Both the position numbers and the translations under genes were made by a program. Positions 31,737-40,999 of a stretch of DNA of 64,000 bases are shown piece after piece. The number at the start of each line of letters is the position of its first letter. Positions within the stretch are counted from its first letter, which is position 1. Under the pieces are notes generated by a model that was not told the DNA's origin, made no database searches, and saw only the letters and a list, made by a program, of their open reading frames with translations. The DNA is from JBAXPV01 sp037132075 (GTDB lineage Bacteria; Bacteroidota; Bacteroidia; Bacteroidales; CAIXZF01): NCBI GenBank assembly GCA_037132075.1, contig JBAXPV010000006.1:1-64000 (forward strand). Reading direction: 5' to 3'.

Positions 31737-33998
31737 ATGAAAAACAGTTTAATTATAGGAGCAAGGAGCGTCATCATCGCCATGATGATTCTCTGTTCTT
31801 TTTCCCATGTAAATGCGCAAAAACTTCTTCCATTCAAATTGCCGGATTCAGGTCAATCAGGAAGTTATTCTTCCACTGCCGGAGAGGATGCCGATTATTT
31901 TGTCAACCCCTTATCTTTTACCAACAATGGAAATGGGACCATCACCGATAACAATACAGGATTAGTGTGGCAAAAATCGGATGGGGGAGAGATGACTTTT
32001 GAAAATGCTGTCGCTTATTGCAACAACCTTGTTCTTGGAGGCTTCTCTGATTGGCGATTGCCTGGTGGTATGGAATTATTCAGTATTAATGATTTTGATC
32101 ATTTAAATCCGGCACTCGATACTGTTTATTTCACAAAAAACCTGGCAGAATATTGGTGGACTTCTGAAAAACGAGCCGATGATTCTACCAAAGTCTGGGT
32201 CGTTAATGCCGGAGGCGGCATCGGCGCGCATCCTAAAACAGAAACCTTGAGTGCCGGGGGAACCAAACGCTTTCATGTTAGGGCTGTCCGATATCCTTTT
32301 TCTCCCAATTTACCTGCTTCTCATTTTACCGATAACGGGGATGGAACCATCAGCGATCATTACACAGGACTCGTTTGGCAGAAGATTCAGGCTCCCAATG
32401 CCATGAGCTGGGAAGCTGCTCTTGTTTATAGCCAGGGAATGGTGCTGGCCGGGACGTCAGATTGGCGCCTGCCTGACATCAAAGAACTCCAATCCATCAA
32501 TGATGTAAGTCTGGCAATGCCTTCTTTCAACCACATTTACTTTCCCAATGTGGTTTCAGGGAATTATTGGTCATCCACAACGATGCAAAATACCGCATCC
32601 AAAGCCTGGGATCTCAATGTGGATTATGGCATCGTTTCATATAATGATAAAACAATTCTCGAAAAGGTATTGCTCGTCAGGGGCGGTCAGGATAACACAT
32701 CGATGAACCTCACAGATGTGCTCATACCAGGGGGTGAATATGAGATGGGGGATCACTTTGGATTTGTAGATCCTGGACATCCCAGCGATGAGACCCCTGT
32801 TCATACTGTGAAAGTGGATTCGTTTTTCATCACGAAGACTGAGGTGACAAACCAGCAGTTTTTGGAATTCCTGAATGCGTCTTATGTCAATGGCTTGATC
32901 CAGGTTCAGAATCATGTGGTACGTTTTATCGGGGACACAAATACGCTGTGTTATACCAGCCAATATGCCTCTTATTACAGTATCTCTTTTACAGGGAATT
33001 TCTTCACCATGGCTGATTACAGAGCTTATCATCCCATGGTTGGCGTTATGTGGCATGGTGCCGCCGCCTTCTGTAACTGGTTAAGTACCCAAAACGCACT
33101 ACAACCTTGTTATACCTTGTTAAGTGAAGATTGTGATTTCACCAAAAACGGCTACAGACTTCCGACAGAGGCAGAGTGGGAATACGCAGCGAGGGGTGGT
33201 CATTATAATCCCTACTTTAACTACCCGACTGGGGATTCCGTAATTGTGAACCAGGCAAACCTGCCGGGTTCTGCCGATCCTTATGAAGGGGGAACAATTC
33301 CCCTCACTACGCCAGCGGGTTTTTATGATGGAACCCTGAAGCAAAAAACAGACTTTAACTGGCCAGGCAATGCCACCACCTACCAGACTACCAATGGGGC
33401 CAACACTTACGGGCTGTATGACATGCAAGGCAATGTATGGGAGATGCTGAACGACTGGTACGGCCAGAATTATTATAGTTTCAGTACCTATGACAATCCA
33501 CAAGGACCAGCAACAGGATTTCTTATGCCGGATGGGAAGCCCTATCACGGGATGCGTGGCGGTAACTGGTACAACGGACTCGTAACAAATGGTATTAACA
33601 ACGGTCATTCCAGGGTCTCGAACCGTAATCCCTGCTATTACCGGGGGCCACAGGACCCCAACCATCCCTGGTACCACGTGGGCTTTCGTGTCGCCAGGAA
33701 ATATTCAGGAACGACAGGTATTCCGGAATATCCTTCAGGTGGATTTTTGTTTCAGAATTATCCCAACCCTTTCAATGGATCTACAACGATTCAGTTCTTT
33801 TTAAAAGAAGCCTCAATGATTAAACTTGAGATTTTTAATTCCCTGGGGCAAAGAATTGAAACACTAGCTGCTGAATATGCAGCCCAGGGCATGCACACTT
33901 ATTCATGGGATTCAGGAAATATACCATCAGGTATGTATAGCTGCGTCTTGTCCTACGGGGAAAATGTTTCAAATATTAAAATGGTCATACTTAAATAA
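31737..33998 (+). CDS. Exported protein with two DUF1566 modules, SUMF1-like domain and T9SS sorting domain
   Basis: 753 residues from the ATG at 31737 (signal peptide IIAMMILCSFSHVNAQ). Residues about 60-185 and 190-320 are two DUF1566 modules (NGNGTITDNNTGLVWQK...SDWRLPGGMEL and NGDGTISDHYTGLVWQK...SDWRLPDIKEL). Residues about 325-655 are SUMF1/FGE-like (GGEYEMGDHFGF, YRLPTEAEWEYAARGG, MQGNVWEMLNDWYG, RGGNWYNG, VGFRVARK). The Cys pair that makes formylglycine in true FGE is absent from the RGGNW region, so it is not a sulfatase activator. Residues about 665-753 (FQNYPNPFNGSTTIQF...) are a type A T9SS sorting domain. It probably serves as a binding or structural surface protein. The arylsulfotransferase-like genes follow 9 bp later. 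Confidence 0.85.
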   Translation: MKNSLIIGARSVIIAMMILCSFSHVNAQKLLPFKLPDSGQSGSYSSTAGEDADYFVNPLSFTNNGNGTITDNNTGLVWQKSDGGEMTFENAVAYCNNLVLGGFSDWRLPGGMELFSINDFDHLNPALDTVYFTKNLAEYWWTSEKRADDSTKVWVVNAGGGIGAHPKTETLSAGGTKRFHVRAVRYPFSPNLPASHFTDNGDGTISDHYTGLVWQKIQAPNAMSWEAALVYSQGMVLAGTSDWRLPDIKELQSINDVSLAMPSFNHIYFPNVVSGNYWSSTTMQNTASKAWDLNVDYGIVSYNDKTILEKVLLVRGGQDNTSMNLTDVLIPGGEYEMGDHFGFVDPGHPSDETPVHTVKVDSFFITKTEVTNQQFLEFLNASYVNGLIQVQNHVVRFIGDTNTLCYTSQYASYYSISFTGNFFTMADYRAYHPMVGVMWHGAAAFCNWLSTQNALQPCYTLLSEDCDFTKNGYRLPTEAEWEYAARGGHYNPYFNYPTGDSVIVNQANLPGSADPYEGGTIPLTTPAGFYDGTLKQKTDFNWPGNATTYQTTNGANTYGLYDMQGNVWEMLNDWYGQNYYSFSTYDNPQGPATGFLMPDGKPYHGMRGGNWYNGLVTNGINNGHSRVSNRNPCYYRGPQDPNHPWYHVGFRVARKYSGTTGIPEYPSGGFLFQNYPNPFNGSTTIQFFLKEASMIKLEIFNSLGQRIETLAAEYAAQGMHTYSWDSGNIPSGMYSCVLSYGENVSNIKMVILK

Positions 33999-34007
33999 GA
34001 TGTAATT

Positions 34008-35801
34008 ATGAAGAAATTGATTTTTTCAGCAACAATGGTTTTGTGGGCCCTTGGTCTTTTTGCCCAGGAATGCTTTATGATCCCAACGGAAACAAGATAC
34101 TGGGATGCCTCTAAAGCGTATAATGGATATGCCCTTTTTGGAACGCGGGGTACCTCTTACCTGATCGACATGGAAGGTCATGTGATCCATACCTGGAGCC
34201 TCGGCACAAATCCCCGTTTTACGGAAGGAGGGACTCTCCTTGATGCCGTGGGAGGCAACCCCAGCAACCAGAATACCTGGCGTGAACTCGACTGGAGTGG
34301 TAACGTCGTATGGCAGCATACCGAAAGCCGTGCCGGCTATTATCCACATCATGACTTTGCAAAAATCTATAACCCGATACTTGGCGATTCTACATTCCTT
34401 TATATCGCCAATAAAGACCTCACTTCTGCGCAATGCCTTGCTGCAGGCTGTGACCCTTCGCATAACTACAATGGAGCTCAAATGGATGTGATTGTGGAGG
34501 TAGACATGCAGGGAAATGTCATCTGGGAATGGTCATTCTTTGATCATGTCGTGCAGGATATTGATGCCAGCAAGCCAACCTATGGCATCATTGCAAATAC
34601 TCCTGGAAAAATCAACCTGAACATCCCGGGAAACCCGGTACGAAGCGACTGGTTGCATTGTAATTCCCTTGATTATAACCAGGACCTGGATATGATCGTC
34701 ATCAATTCTGTGCATGGTGAGTTTTATATAATTGATCATGGAAATACATTTATTGCAGGACAACCGGCCAACAGCATTGCCCTTGCAGCAGGAAGCGCGG
34801 GAGATTTTAAATACAGGTTTGGAGATCCTGCGAAATATAATCGCGGAGATCCTCCCTCAGTGCTTGAAAACTGGGATAAGTCAACAACAGGTCACAAACA
34901 GATCGGGGGTTCTCACGACATTCAATGGATTAAACCGGGACTTCCGGGTGCCGGCAACCTGCTGGTTTTCAATAATGCAGAAAACCTTTTTGAACTGACA
35001 CCTCAATCTTATATATTTGAAATCAATCCATATCTCAATTCTTCCGGCACAAATACAGGGAGTTTTGTAAATCCGCCTGATGCAGGCTATAACATCCTGG
35101 CTTCTCCGAATTCTAATACGATGAAACAGAATAAAAATATCTCTAAACAGCTAGTCTGGATGTATTACAGTAAAAACTGTACTTCGTTTTACAGTACCAT
35201 TGGCTCGAGTGCACAGCGACTGCCTAATGGGAATACATTGGTTTGTTCGATGAATGACGGACATTTTTTCGAGGTACATCCCGCGGATACATCTATAGTT
35301 TGGGAATATATCAATCCGGTAACCCGTGATGGAATCAAAAAAATCAAAGTTGACAATTATCCAACCTATAACGGTGTTTTCAGAGCGTATCGTTATGCCT
35401 CTACACATCCTGCACTGGCAGGGCATAACCTTACCCCCGGCAATACCATCACAGGTTCCACCCCGAATTATTTTATACCGGCTGACCTGGTGGCAATTAA
35501 AGAAAATGGAAGTGATATGTTGCCTGATGACAGGCTGCATCAGAATTACCCAAACCCCTTTAAAATCAGCACCACGATTGAATTCGAGCTTCAGGAATCT
35601 AAACAGGTAAATGTGGTGATTTTTAATTCCGAAGGAACTAAAATAAAGACTTTGGTCAACCGCAGTTTTGCGCCGGGGAAATACAGCCTTAATTGGGATG
35701 GCGCCAATGAAAGCGGGGTGAAAATGCCGACTGGTATGTATTACTGCATCCTGAATGCAAATGATCAGCAAATGAGTAAAAAAATGATATTAATAAAATA
35801 G
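34008..35801 (+). CDS. Arylsulfotransferase (ASST)-like T9SS protein, copy 1
   Basis: 597 residues, signal peptide ending near GLFAQ. Residues about 30-490 form a propeller-type ASST (PF05935-like) domain: GYALFGTRGTSYLIDMEGHV, HTWSLG, HHDFAKI, VEVDMQGNVIWEW, DWLHCNSLDYN, GGSHDIQWIKPGLPGAGNLL, AQRLPNGNTLVCSMNDGHFF. ASST enzymes move sulfate between phenols without PAPS, using a sulfohistidine; several conserved His are visible, but the catalytic one cannot be fixed by eye. Residues about 510-597 (LHQNYPNPFKISTTIEF...) are a T9SS sorting domain, so it is exported to the surface. It starts 9 bp after the DUF1566/SUMF1-like gene, so the two are probably cotranscribed. Activity is likely but unproven. 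Confidence 0.82.
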   Translation: MKKLIFSATMVLWALGLFAQECFMIPTETRYWDASKAYNGYALFGTRGTSYLIDMEGHVIHTWSLGTNPRFTEGGTLLDAVGGNPSNQNTWRELDWSGNVVWQHTESRAGYYPHHDFAKIYNPILGDSTFLYIANKDLTSAQCLAAGCDPSHNYNGAQMDVIVEVDMQGNVIWEWSFFDHVVQDIDASKPTYGIIANTPGKINLNIPGNPVRSDWLHCNSLDYNQDLDMIVINSVHGEFYIIDHGNTFIAGQPANSIALAAGSAGDFKYRFGDPAKYNRGDPPSVLENWDKSTTGHKQIGGSHDIQWIKPGLPGAGNLLVFNNAENLFELTPQSYIFEINPYLNSSGTNTGSFVNPPDAGYNILASPNSNTMKQNKNISKQLVWMYYSKNCTSFYSTIGSSAQRLPNGNTLVCSMNDGHFFEVHPADTSIVWEYINPVTRDGIKKIKVDNYPTYNGVFRAYRYASTHPALAGHNLTPGNTITGSTPNYFIPADLVAIKENGSDMLPDDRLHQNYPNPFKISTTIEFELQESKQVNVVIFNSEGTKIKTLVNRSFAPGKYSLNWDGANESGVKMPTGMYYCILNANDQQMSKKMILIK

Positions 35802-35804
35802 TTT

Positions 35805-35908
35805 TTTGTCCACAGATTACACGGATTTGCGCAGAAGAAACAGCAGTCAAAATTTGAATAATGACAATTTAAAATAATCCGCGTAAATACGCATAATCCG
35901 TGGACAAA
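35805..35908. repeat. Inverted repeat between the two ASST-like genes
   Basis: TTTGTCCACAGATT (35805-35818) and AATCCGTGGACAAA (35895-35908) pair at 13 of 14 positions. Inside lie ACACGGATTTGCGCAG and ATCCGCGTAAATACGCAT, a composition typical of dispersed intergenic repeats in Bacteroidetes. It could form a long hairpin in the transcript between the paralogues. Confidence 0.6.
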
Positions 35909-35963
35909 TTAATAATAATCCCGTAAATACTGAATTCGTTTATCTAACATCAAATATGAAATC

Positions 35964-37622
35964 ATGTTTAAATCTAAGATCATTTTAGTCATAGGTATTC
36001 TTGTAATTATTTCAAAAATAATTTTCGCGCAAACCCAGACTGTTGGCGTATTTCTGAACGATACAAACAACACTTTTAAGGGTTATACTTTATTTGCCCC
36101 CAAGCAAAATATGATGACCTATCTCATCAACAACGAAGGCCGAAAAGTTCATGAATGGACGGCAAGTACTTATCCTCCCGGGCAATCGGTTTACCTGCTT
36201 GAAGATGGAAATCTGTTACGTACCTGCATGATACCTGGTCAGCTTGGAACTGGTGGCGGTGAAGGCGGCCGCCTGGAAGAATACAACTGGAATGATAGTC
36301 TTATCTGGTCAATGAATTATGCCACAACAACATATATGCAGCATCATGATGTGAAGAAGCTTCCGAATGGTAATATTATCATGCTTGTGGTCGAAAAAAA
36401 AACCTATGCAGAGGTCATTGCAGCCGGATTTAACCCGTCAAAGTTTCAACCCGAGATATCACAGAATCAGATGATGCTCCCTGATTGTATTATTGAGATT
36501 CACCCGACACCGCCAGTGGGAGGAACAGTTGTCTGGGAATGGCATGTGTGGGATCATCTGATCCAGGAATATGATGCCACAAAAAGCAATTATGGAGACG
36601 TCAGCATTCATCCTGAATTGATTGATGCTGCCGGGGATCATAAAAATCTTCCACTTTTCTGGAATCATATGAACAGCATCGATTATAATCCTGCGCTTGA
36701 CCAGATTGCGCTTAGTGTAAGAGGAAACAGCGAGGTCTGGATTATTGATCATAGCACCACAACGGCACAGTCATCAAGTCATAGTGGCGGTGCACATGGT
36801 AAGGGTGGCGATTTGTTGTATCGTTGGGGTAATCCCATTACCTATGGGGCAGGGACCGCAACTGACCAGAAATATTTCCAGCAGCACGATGTTGAATGGG
36901 TTAAGCCAGGATATCCCGGTGCAGGGAATCTTACTTGTTTCAATAATGGCGTCAGTCTGAATTATTCTTCAATCGATGAGATAACACCTCCTGTTGATAT
37001 CAATGGTAATTATACTTATGTTTCCGGTTCTGCTTATGGTCCTGCAAATTTCGCCTGGTCATACCAGGCCAGTCCGCCCTCATCACTTTATTCTGAGAAT
37101 ATCTCTGGTGCAGAGCGTCTGCCCAATGGGAATACCATCATCTGCGATGGGACTCATGGGACTTTCATTGAAGTTACCCAGGCAGGACAGCAGGTTTGGA
37201 AGTATGTAAATCCTGTTGTACAGTCAGGTCCATTGATGCAGGGAGATACCATCCCGCACGACATTTCCCACCCCCTCGAATTTATGAATTCGGTTTTCAG
37301 GGTGTACCGTTATCCGCCAAGTTATGCTGCATTTACTGGCAAGGTATTGACACCCGGGGCTTTCGTGGAATTATATCCCGCATCTGTAGGAGATATTCAT
37401 CAGTCTGAATTGTTCGTATTTCCGAATCCTTTTAACGATAAGATTCATGTCAGTAACCCATCAGGTTCAGAATATTATTTCCTGGCAAACATGATGGGAC
37501 AAGAAGTCTGGCGTGGAAAAGACCTGGAACAAAAGGATTTCTCATCGCTGACACATGATGTTTACTTCCTGAAAATAAATAGCAAGAATTCATTTAAGGT
37601 ATTGAAAATGATAAAGGAATAG
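35964..37622 (+). CDS. Arylsulfotransferase (ASST)-like T9SS protein, copy 2
   Basis: 552 residues, signal peptide IILVIGILVIISKIIFAQ. It is a diverged paralogue of the preceding gene, with matching blocks: GYTLFAPKQNMMTYLINNEG, HHDVKKLPNGNI, VVWEWHVWDHLIQEYDATKS, WNHMNSIDYN, QQHDVEWVKPGYPGAGNL, AERLPNGNTIICDGTHGTFI. The end (LFVFPNPFNDKIHVSNP ... FKVLKMIKE) is a shorter T9SS sorting domain. It lies 162 bp after copy 1, separated by the inverted repeat. Substrates are unknown; extracellular phenol or sulfated-aromatic metabolism is the family-based guess. Confidence 0.82.
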   Translation: MFKSKIILVIGILVIISKIIFAQTQTVGVFLNDTNNTFKGYTLFAPKQNMMTYLINNEGRKVHEWTASTYPPGQSVYLLEDGNLLRTCMIPGQLGTGGGEGGRLEEYNWNDSLIWSMNYATTTYMQHHDVKKLPNGNIIMLVVEKKTYAEVIAAGFNPSKFQPEISQNQMMLPDCIIEIHPTPPVGGTVVWEWHVWDHLIQEYDATKSNYGDVSIHPELIDAAGDHKNLPLFWNHMNSIDYNPALDQIALSVRGNSEVWIIDHSTTTAQSSSHSGGAHGKGGDLLYRWGNPITYGAGTATDQKYFQQHDVEWVKPGYPGAGNLTCFNNGVSLNYSSIDEITPPVDINGNYTYVSGSAYGPANFAWSYQASPPSSLYSENISGAERLPNGNTIICDGTHGTFIEVTQAGQQVWKYVNPVVQSGPLMQGDTIPHDISHPLEFMNSVFRVYRYPPSYAAFTGKVLTPGAFVELYPASVGDIHQSELFVFPNPFNDKIHVSNPSGSEYYFLANMMGQEVWRGKDLEQKDFSSLTHDVYFLKINSKNSFKVLKMIKE

Positions 37623-37705
37623 AACATATTGGTTTTACCGTACATTTACGGTCTTGGAATCTGCGTGGTTTCTTAAATTTGCGAATCTGCGAGAAATTTC
37701 CTGCT

Positions 37706-37967
37706 ATGAAACATCCTTTATACCCATGTTTGTGGTTCGACGGCAAAGCCAAAGAAGCCGCCGAATTCTATTGTTCTGTTTTTAAAGATTCCAGGATACT
37801 GATGGTTTCCCCCCTGGTTGTGATTTTCGAATTGAATGGCAATAAGTTTATGGGACTCAATGGCGGAGATATGTTTCAGTTTAATGAAGCCCGTTATAGC
37901 TGAACGCGTCACCAAAGCCTTTAAGAACATGCGTAAGCTGGATATTGAAATCCTGAAAAATGCTTGA
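37706..37967 (+). pseudogene. VOC/PhnB-like protein, internally deleted and frameshifted
   Basis: The 5' part from the ATG at 37706 encodes HPLYPCLWFDGKAKEAAEFY, the usual beginning of 3-demethylubiquinone methyltransferase-like (PhnB/VOC) proteins, and continues to LNGNKFMGLNGGDMF. The frame then ends at 37903, while a second frame overlapping it encodes KPVIAERVTKAFKNMRKLDI ending at 37967, the usual C-terminus of the same family. About half of the middle is missing. This is one deletion-inactivated gene, not two. Confidence 0.8.
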
Positions 37968-37990
37968 TTCAGATTCTGTTTCAGAAGACA

Positions 37991-40726
37991 TTAATATTTG
38001 ATAACCTTACGGGTATCCATTATTCTGAAACCATCCTGAATTTTTACCAGGTATTCGCCTTTTTTGAAATTGCTGAGGTCTATTTCGGAATTACTTCCTG
38101 TCGATTGTATTTGTTTTGTCAGCACTAGTTTTCCATCAGCGCTGAAAATGCTTATTTGTGCATTGGGACTGGTGATCCCGTTGACATATAGCCTCCCGGG
38201 TGTTGGATTCGGGTAAAGATTAAAGTTTTGCAAAGCAGCAGCTGGCGCGGATGTAGTTGGATCCACTGCATAAAATCCGGTTGCCAGGCCCCGACCGTGG
38301 GTGGCAGCAACAACTTTGTTATCACTGTTTCTTACCTGGAGCATGTCAACCCTGACATTTGCCAATCCATTATTACAAGGGGCCCAATAGGTATTGGTAT
38401 TCCCCAGGCTGCTGGTATTCCACACGCCGGATTCAGTGGCGATCATGGCCTGGTTGGTATTGCCGGGGTGGTAGATTGCCCAGCGGACAGGCATATCGGG
38501 GAGGTTGCCTTCAACTTCTTTCCAGGTAGTGCCCCCATTATAGGTTTGCCAGATTGAGCTAACACCATAATTGGAGAATGTCATCAGGAGGGTGTCATCC
38601 GTTGGTCCTACTGCCACGCATGAAATGGCGCCATTGGGGAAGTTTGGGGAACCGATCTCTGTAACAACCGGGGTATTCTGGGCATTGGTGACTTTAAACA
38701 AACGACCGGCCATGGTGCCGATAAATAATTTAATATTGGTCAGGGTGGAGTGGGGGGAGACTTTAATATGGCTGTAAGGCACGACAGATCCGGTGTTGAG
38801 CGGAATAAACTCGCCAAGGTAGGTTCCATCGATATTTTTTATCCTGAGTATTTCATCCTGGTGAATCCCAAACATATCAGAGCCGTTGGCATATATAGTG
38901 TTGAATTTTGGATCCAAATCAGCTGGATTGATAAAAATGCCACTTTGGAAGTCAGCGATATAATTCAGTATTGCCGTGGTGTTAAAGACTACATAGATGT
39001 TATTATAGATTGAAGTGACGAATGTCGTTGGAATGTCTTTGTCGAAGAAGCACATAGCGCCATCACCCCCGCTCACCATGTCGAACAAGCTGAAGGGGTT
39101 CCCTGTATACCATACAGATCCGTTATCCTGAAGGCCACCAATCAGCTGGTCGTTTATAGGGCTTTGGTCGCAGGAATAGAACTGAAGGCTGGAATAATTT
39201 TTATTTCGTTCACCGAAGACAGGACTCGGTCCTGATGTTTCCATATTGCCGGAATAGTAAACGCCTCCGTCGCAACCAAACATCGCTGTGGAAGATGATC
39301 CGGGTTTATAAGCAATACAATGTTGGTCGCCATGCACATAGGTATCGCCACCGCCTGAATACATCAATGACCAATCGGTACATTCGGTCCAGCTGGTACA
39401 AGCGTCTGTCGATCTGTAGAGATTAAGCCCCCCTGCCCACACTGTATTTTCGTTGTTGGGATCGACAGCCAGGGTCATGGCATGCCAGGCGATATAGGCC
39501 CAGTTTACCTGGTTGTTGGGTAATGGGGGTATGTTTTTGGTAGTCCATGAGATGCCTTTGTTGCTGGTTTTAATGACATACATTCCATGAAATGCGTCAA
39601 ATCCACCATTATTGAAACCAGCCGCGATGGCGGCATAAATGATATCCGGGTTGGAAGGGGCGGCTGCAAGAACGACTCGGCCTGGCATATAATACTGTGT
39701 GTTTGCCTGGATTAGCAGACGATAGGTTTCGTTAACGGTCCAGGTTCCTGCAGTCCCCGGGTCAGAATACAATAGGGTAGCGCCTCCTTTGCCGTCGAGG
39801 TTCCGCATGGTGCCTACAATGATCCTGGCGGAGTCGGCTGTGAGTGCAATGTCGGAGACAGGCCAGGGTTTCGTTTCCCCGCTGATGTTGGGCAAGACCT
39901 GGGTCCAGGTGGCGCCCTGGTCAGGAGAGCGATAGAGCCCGTCTGACGGCATACTCTGATGATCTGCACCCATGTATTTTCCACTGACTACACCCGCATA
40001 AAGGACGCTGTTGTTATTTTCCTTGCGGATCACGATGTCGGTGACGTAGGCAAAGTTTTGCGTAGAAGGCAGTAGGTTCCAGCTGAAGCCGCCATCAGTG
40101 GTCTTCCAGATCCCATAGCCTCTGCCGGAAGACTCACGGTAAATATTGATGGCAGTCTGTGCTTCTCCTGTACCGGCATACATCGTCATCGTATTCAAAG
40201 GATCATAGGTGATGCAGCTAATGCTTAAGCCGGGCCAGACATCACTCACAGGCACCCAGGGAGAGTTGGCAATGGTGATGTTGTCGTTACGCCACAATCC
40301 CCCGGTTGTGGAAGCTGCCCACACTTTATTTCCTGTGCTGCTGTTGGGATCCCAGAGGAGGGCACGGGTGCGGCCGCCCATATTCGAAGGGACGATATTC
40401 CAGGTGATGAGGCTGTTGGTAGATTTGGGCTGATGAACTTGTTGTTCCTGCGATTGTATCCAGGCACGGATTCGTCGGTTCGCCGGAACGTGGCCCAGGG
40501 CAGGATCCAGGGTCATGTAATATTCCTGGATGGCTGCGCCATCAGGTCTATCGAAAGCTTCTTCCCCTGGTTTTTCGGTCTCAGTGAGTTGGCCGGAGCA
40601 TTTCAGGCGGGCGGAGAGCTGTTGTTCGTAGCTTGCCCTGGAGATTTTATGATTGATGGGATTGAGTGCGGCTGCCAGAATGAAAGCGAACAGCACCGTT
40701 GATCCTGATATTATGCGGTAGTTCAT
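37991..40726 (-). CDS. BNR/Asp-box repeat T9SS surface protein (VPS10-like propeller)
   Basis: 911 residues from the ATG at 40726; an in-frame GTG lies 21 bp upstream. A signal-like hydrophobic stretch (STVLFAFILAAALNP) is followed by Asp-box repeats (KTTDGGFSWNL, RSPDQGATWTQ, KTSNKGISWTT, RSTDACTSWTE, QTYNGGTTWKE) in residues about 120-830, consistent with beta-propellers. The motif VPSNMGGRTRAL at about residue 120 is typical of this long BNR subfamily. A type A T9SS sorting domain closes the protein (FNLYPNPTPGRLYVNG...). It lies convergent to the ASST genes. It may act as a glycan or protein binder; enzymatic activity is not evident. Confidence 0.85.
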   Translation of the reverse strand: MNYRIISGSTVLFAFILAAALNPINHKISRASYEQQLSARLKCSGQLTETEKPGEEAFDRPDGAAIQEYYMTLDPALGHVPANRRIRAWIQSQEQQVHQPKSTNSLITWNIVPSNMGGRTRALLWDPNSSTGNKVWAASTTGGLWRNDNITIANSPWVPVSDVWPGLSISCITYDPLNTMTMYAGTGEAQTAINIYRESSGRGYGIWKTTDGGFSWNLLPSTQNFAYVTDIVIRKENNNSVLYAGVVSGKYMGADHQSMPSDGLYRSPDQGATWTQVLPNISGETKPWPVSDIALTADSARIIVGTMRNLDGKGGATLLYSDPGTAGTWTVNETYRLLIQANTQYYMPGRVVLAAAPSNPDIIYAAIAAGFNNGGFDAFHGMYVIKTSNKGISWTTKNIPPLPNNQVNWAYIAWHAMTLAVDPNNENTVWAGGLNLYRSTDACTSWTECTDWSLMYSGGGDTYVHGDQHCIAYKPGSSSTAMFGCDGGVYYSGNMETSGPSPVFGERNKNYSSLQFYSCDQSPINDQLIGGLQDNGSVWYTGNPFSLFDMVSGGDGAMCFFDKDIPTTFVTSIYNNIYVVFNTTAILNYIADFQSGIFINPADLDPKFNTIYANGSDMFGIHQDEILRIKNIDGTYLGEFIPLNTGSVVPYSHIKVSPHSTLTNIKLFIGTMAGRLFKVTNAQNTPVVTEIGSPNFPNGAISCVAVGPTDDTLLMTFSNYGVSSIWQTYNGGTTWKEVEGNLPDMPVRWAIYHPGNTNQAMIATESGVWNTSSLGNTNTYWAPCNNGLANVRVDMLQVRNSDNKVVAATHGRGLATGFYAVDPTTSAPAAALQNFNLYPNPTPGRLYVNGITSPNAQISIFSADGKLVLTKQIQSTGSNSEIDLSNFKKGEYLVKIQDGFRIMDTRKVIKY

Positions 40727-40941
40727 GGTTTGCGTTTTAAGACTCACCGCGGAGGTGGGGAGGACGCAAAGTTACGCAGAGAAATTATGTAATGGAATTT
40801 TGGATTAAGTGTGGGTGATATTTTTAAAATATTGAAAAAAATATTTTAGTAATTGGGATAAAATAAATGAAAAATTTGTTCCACTGGGGGATGTTTTTTG
40901 CATATATATAGTGAGGGAATTGTTCTCTGTCAGCCTAACTG
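40727..40941. other. Intergenic region upstream of BNR-protein gene
   Basis: A GCGGAGG...GACGCAAAGTTACGCAGAG segment of the dispersed intergenic type lies at 40747-40781. On the minus strand it contains TAACTTTG (40774-40767), a -7 match without a -33 partner. The rest is AT-rich and shows no gene. Confidence 0.4.
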
Positions 40942-40993
40942 CAGCCTCCCTCCCAACCTCCCTCCAGTTGGAGGGAGGTTGGGAGGGAGGCTG
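40942..40993. repeat. Perfect 25-bp inverted repeat with 2-nt loop
   Basis: The arms 40942-40966 and 40969-40993 are perfect reverse complements, with GT between them. One strand of each arm is pure pyrimidine/purine in long stretches (CCTCCCTCCC type). It lies 6 bp beyond the 3' end of the gene at 41000-41563 and upstream of the BNR gene, and could stop or stabilise the minus-strand transcript, though no T-run follows on that strand. Confidence 0.8.
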
Positions 40994-40999
40994 TTTTAA

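Noticed and set aside
32703..33710. Formylglycine-generating enzyme (sulfatase activator)
   Set aside because: The conserved Cys pair expected near the RGGNW motif is missing and the protein is exported by T9SS.
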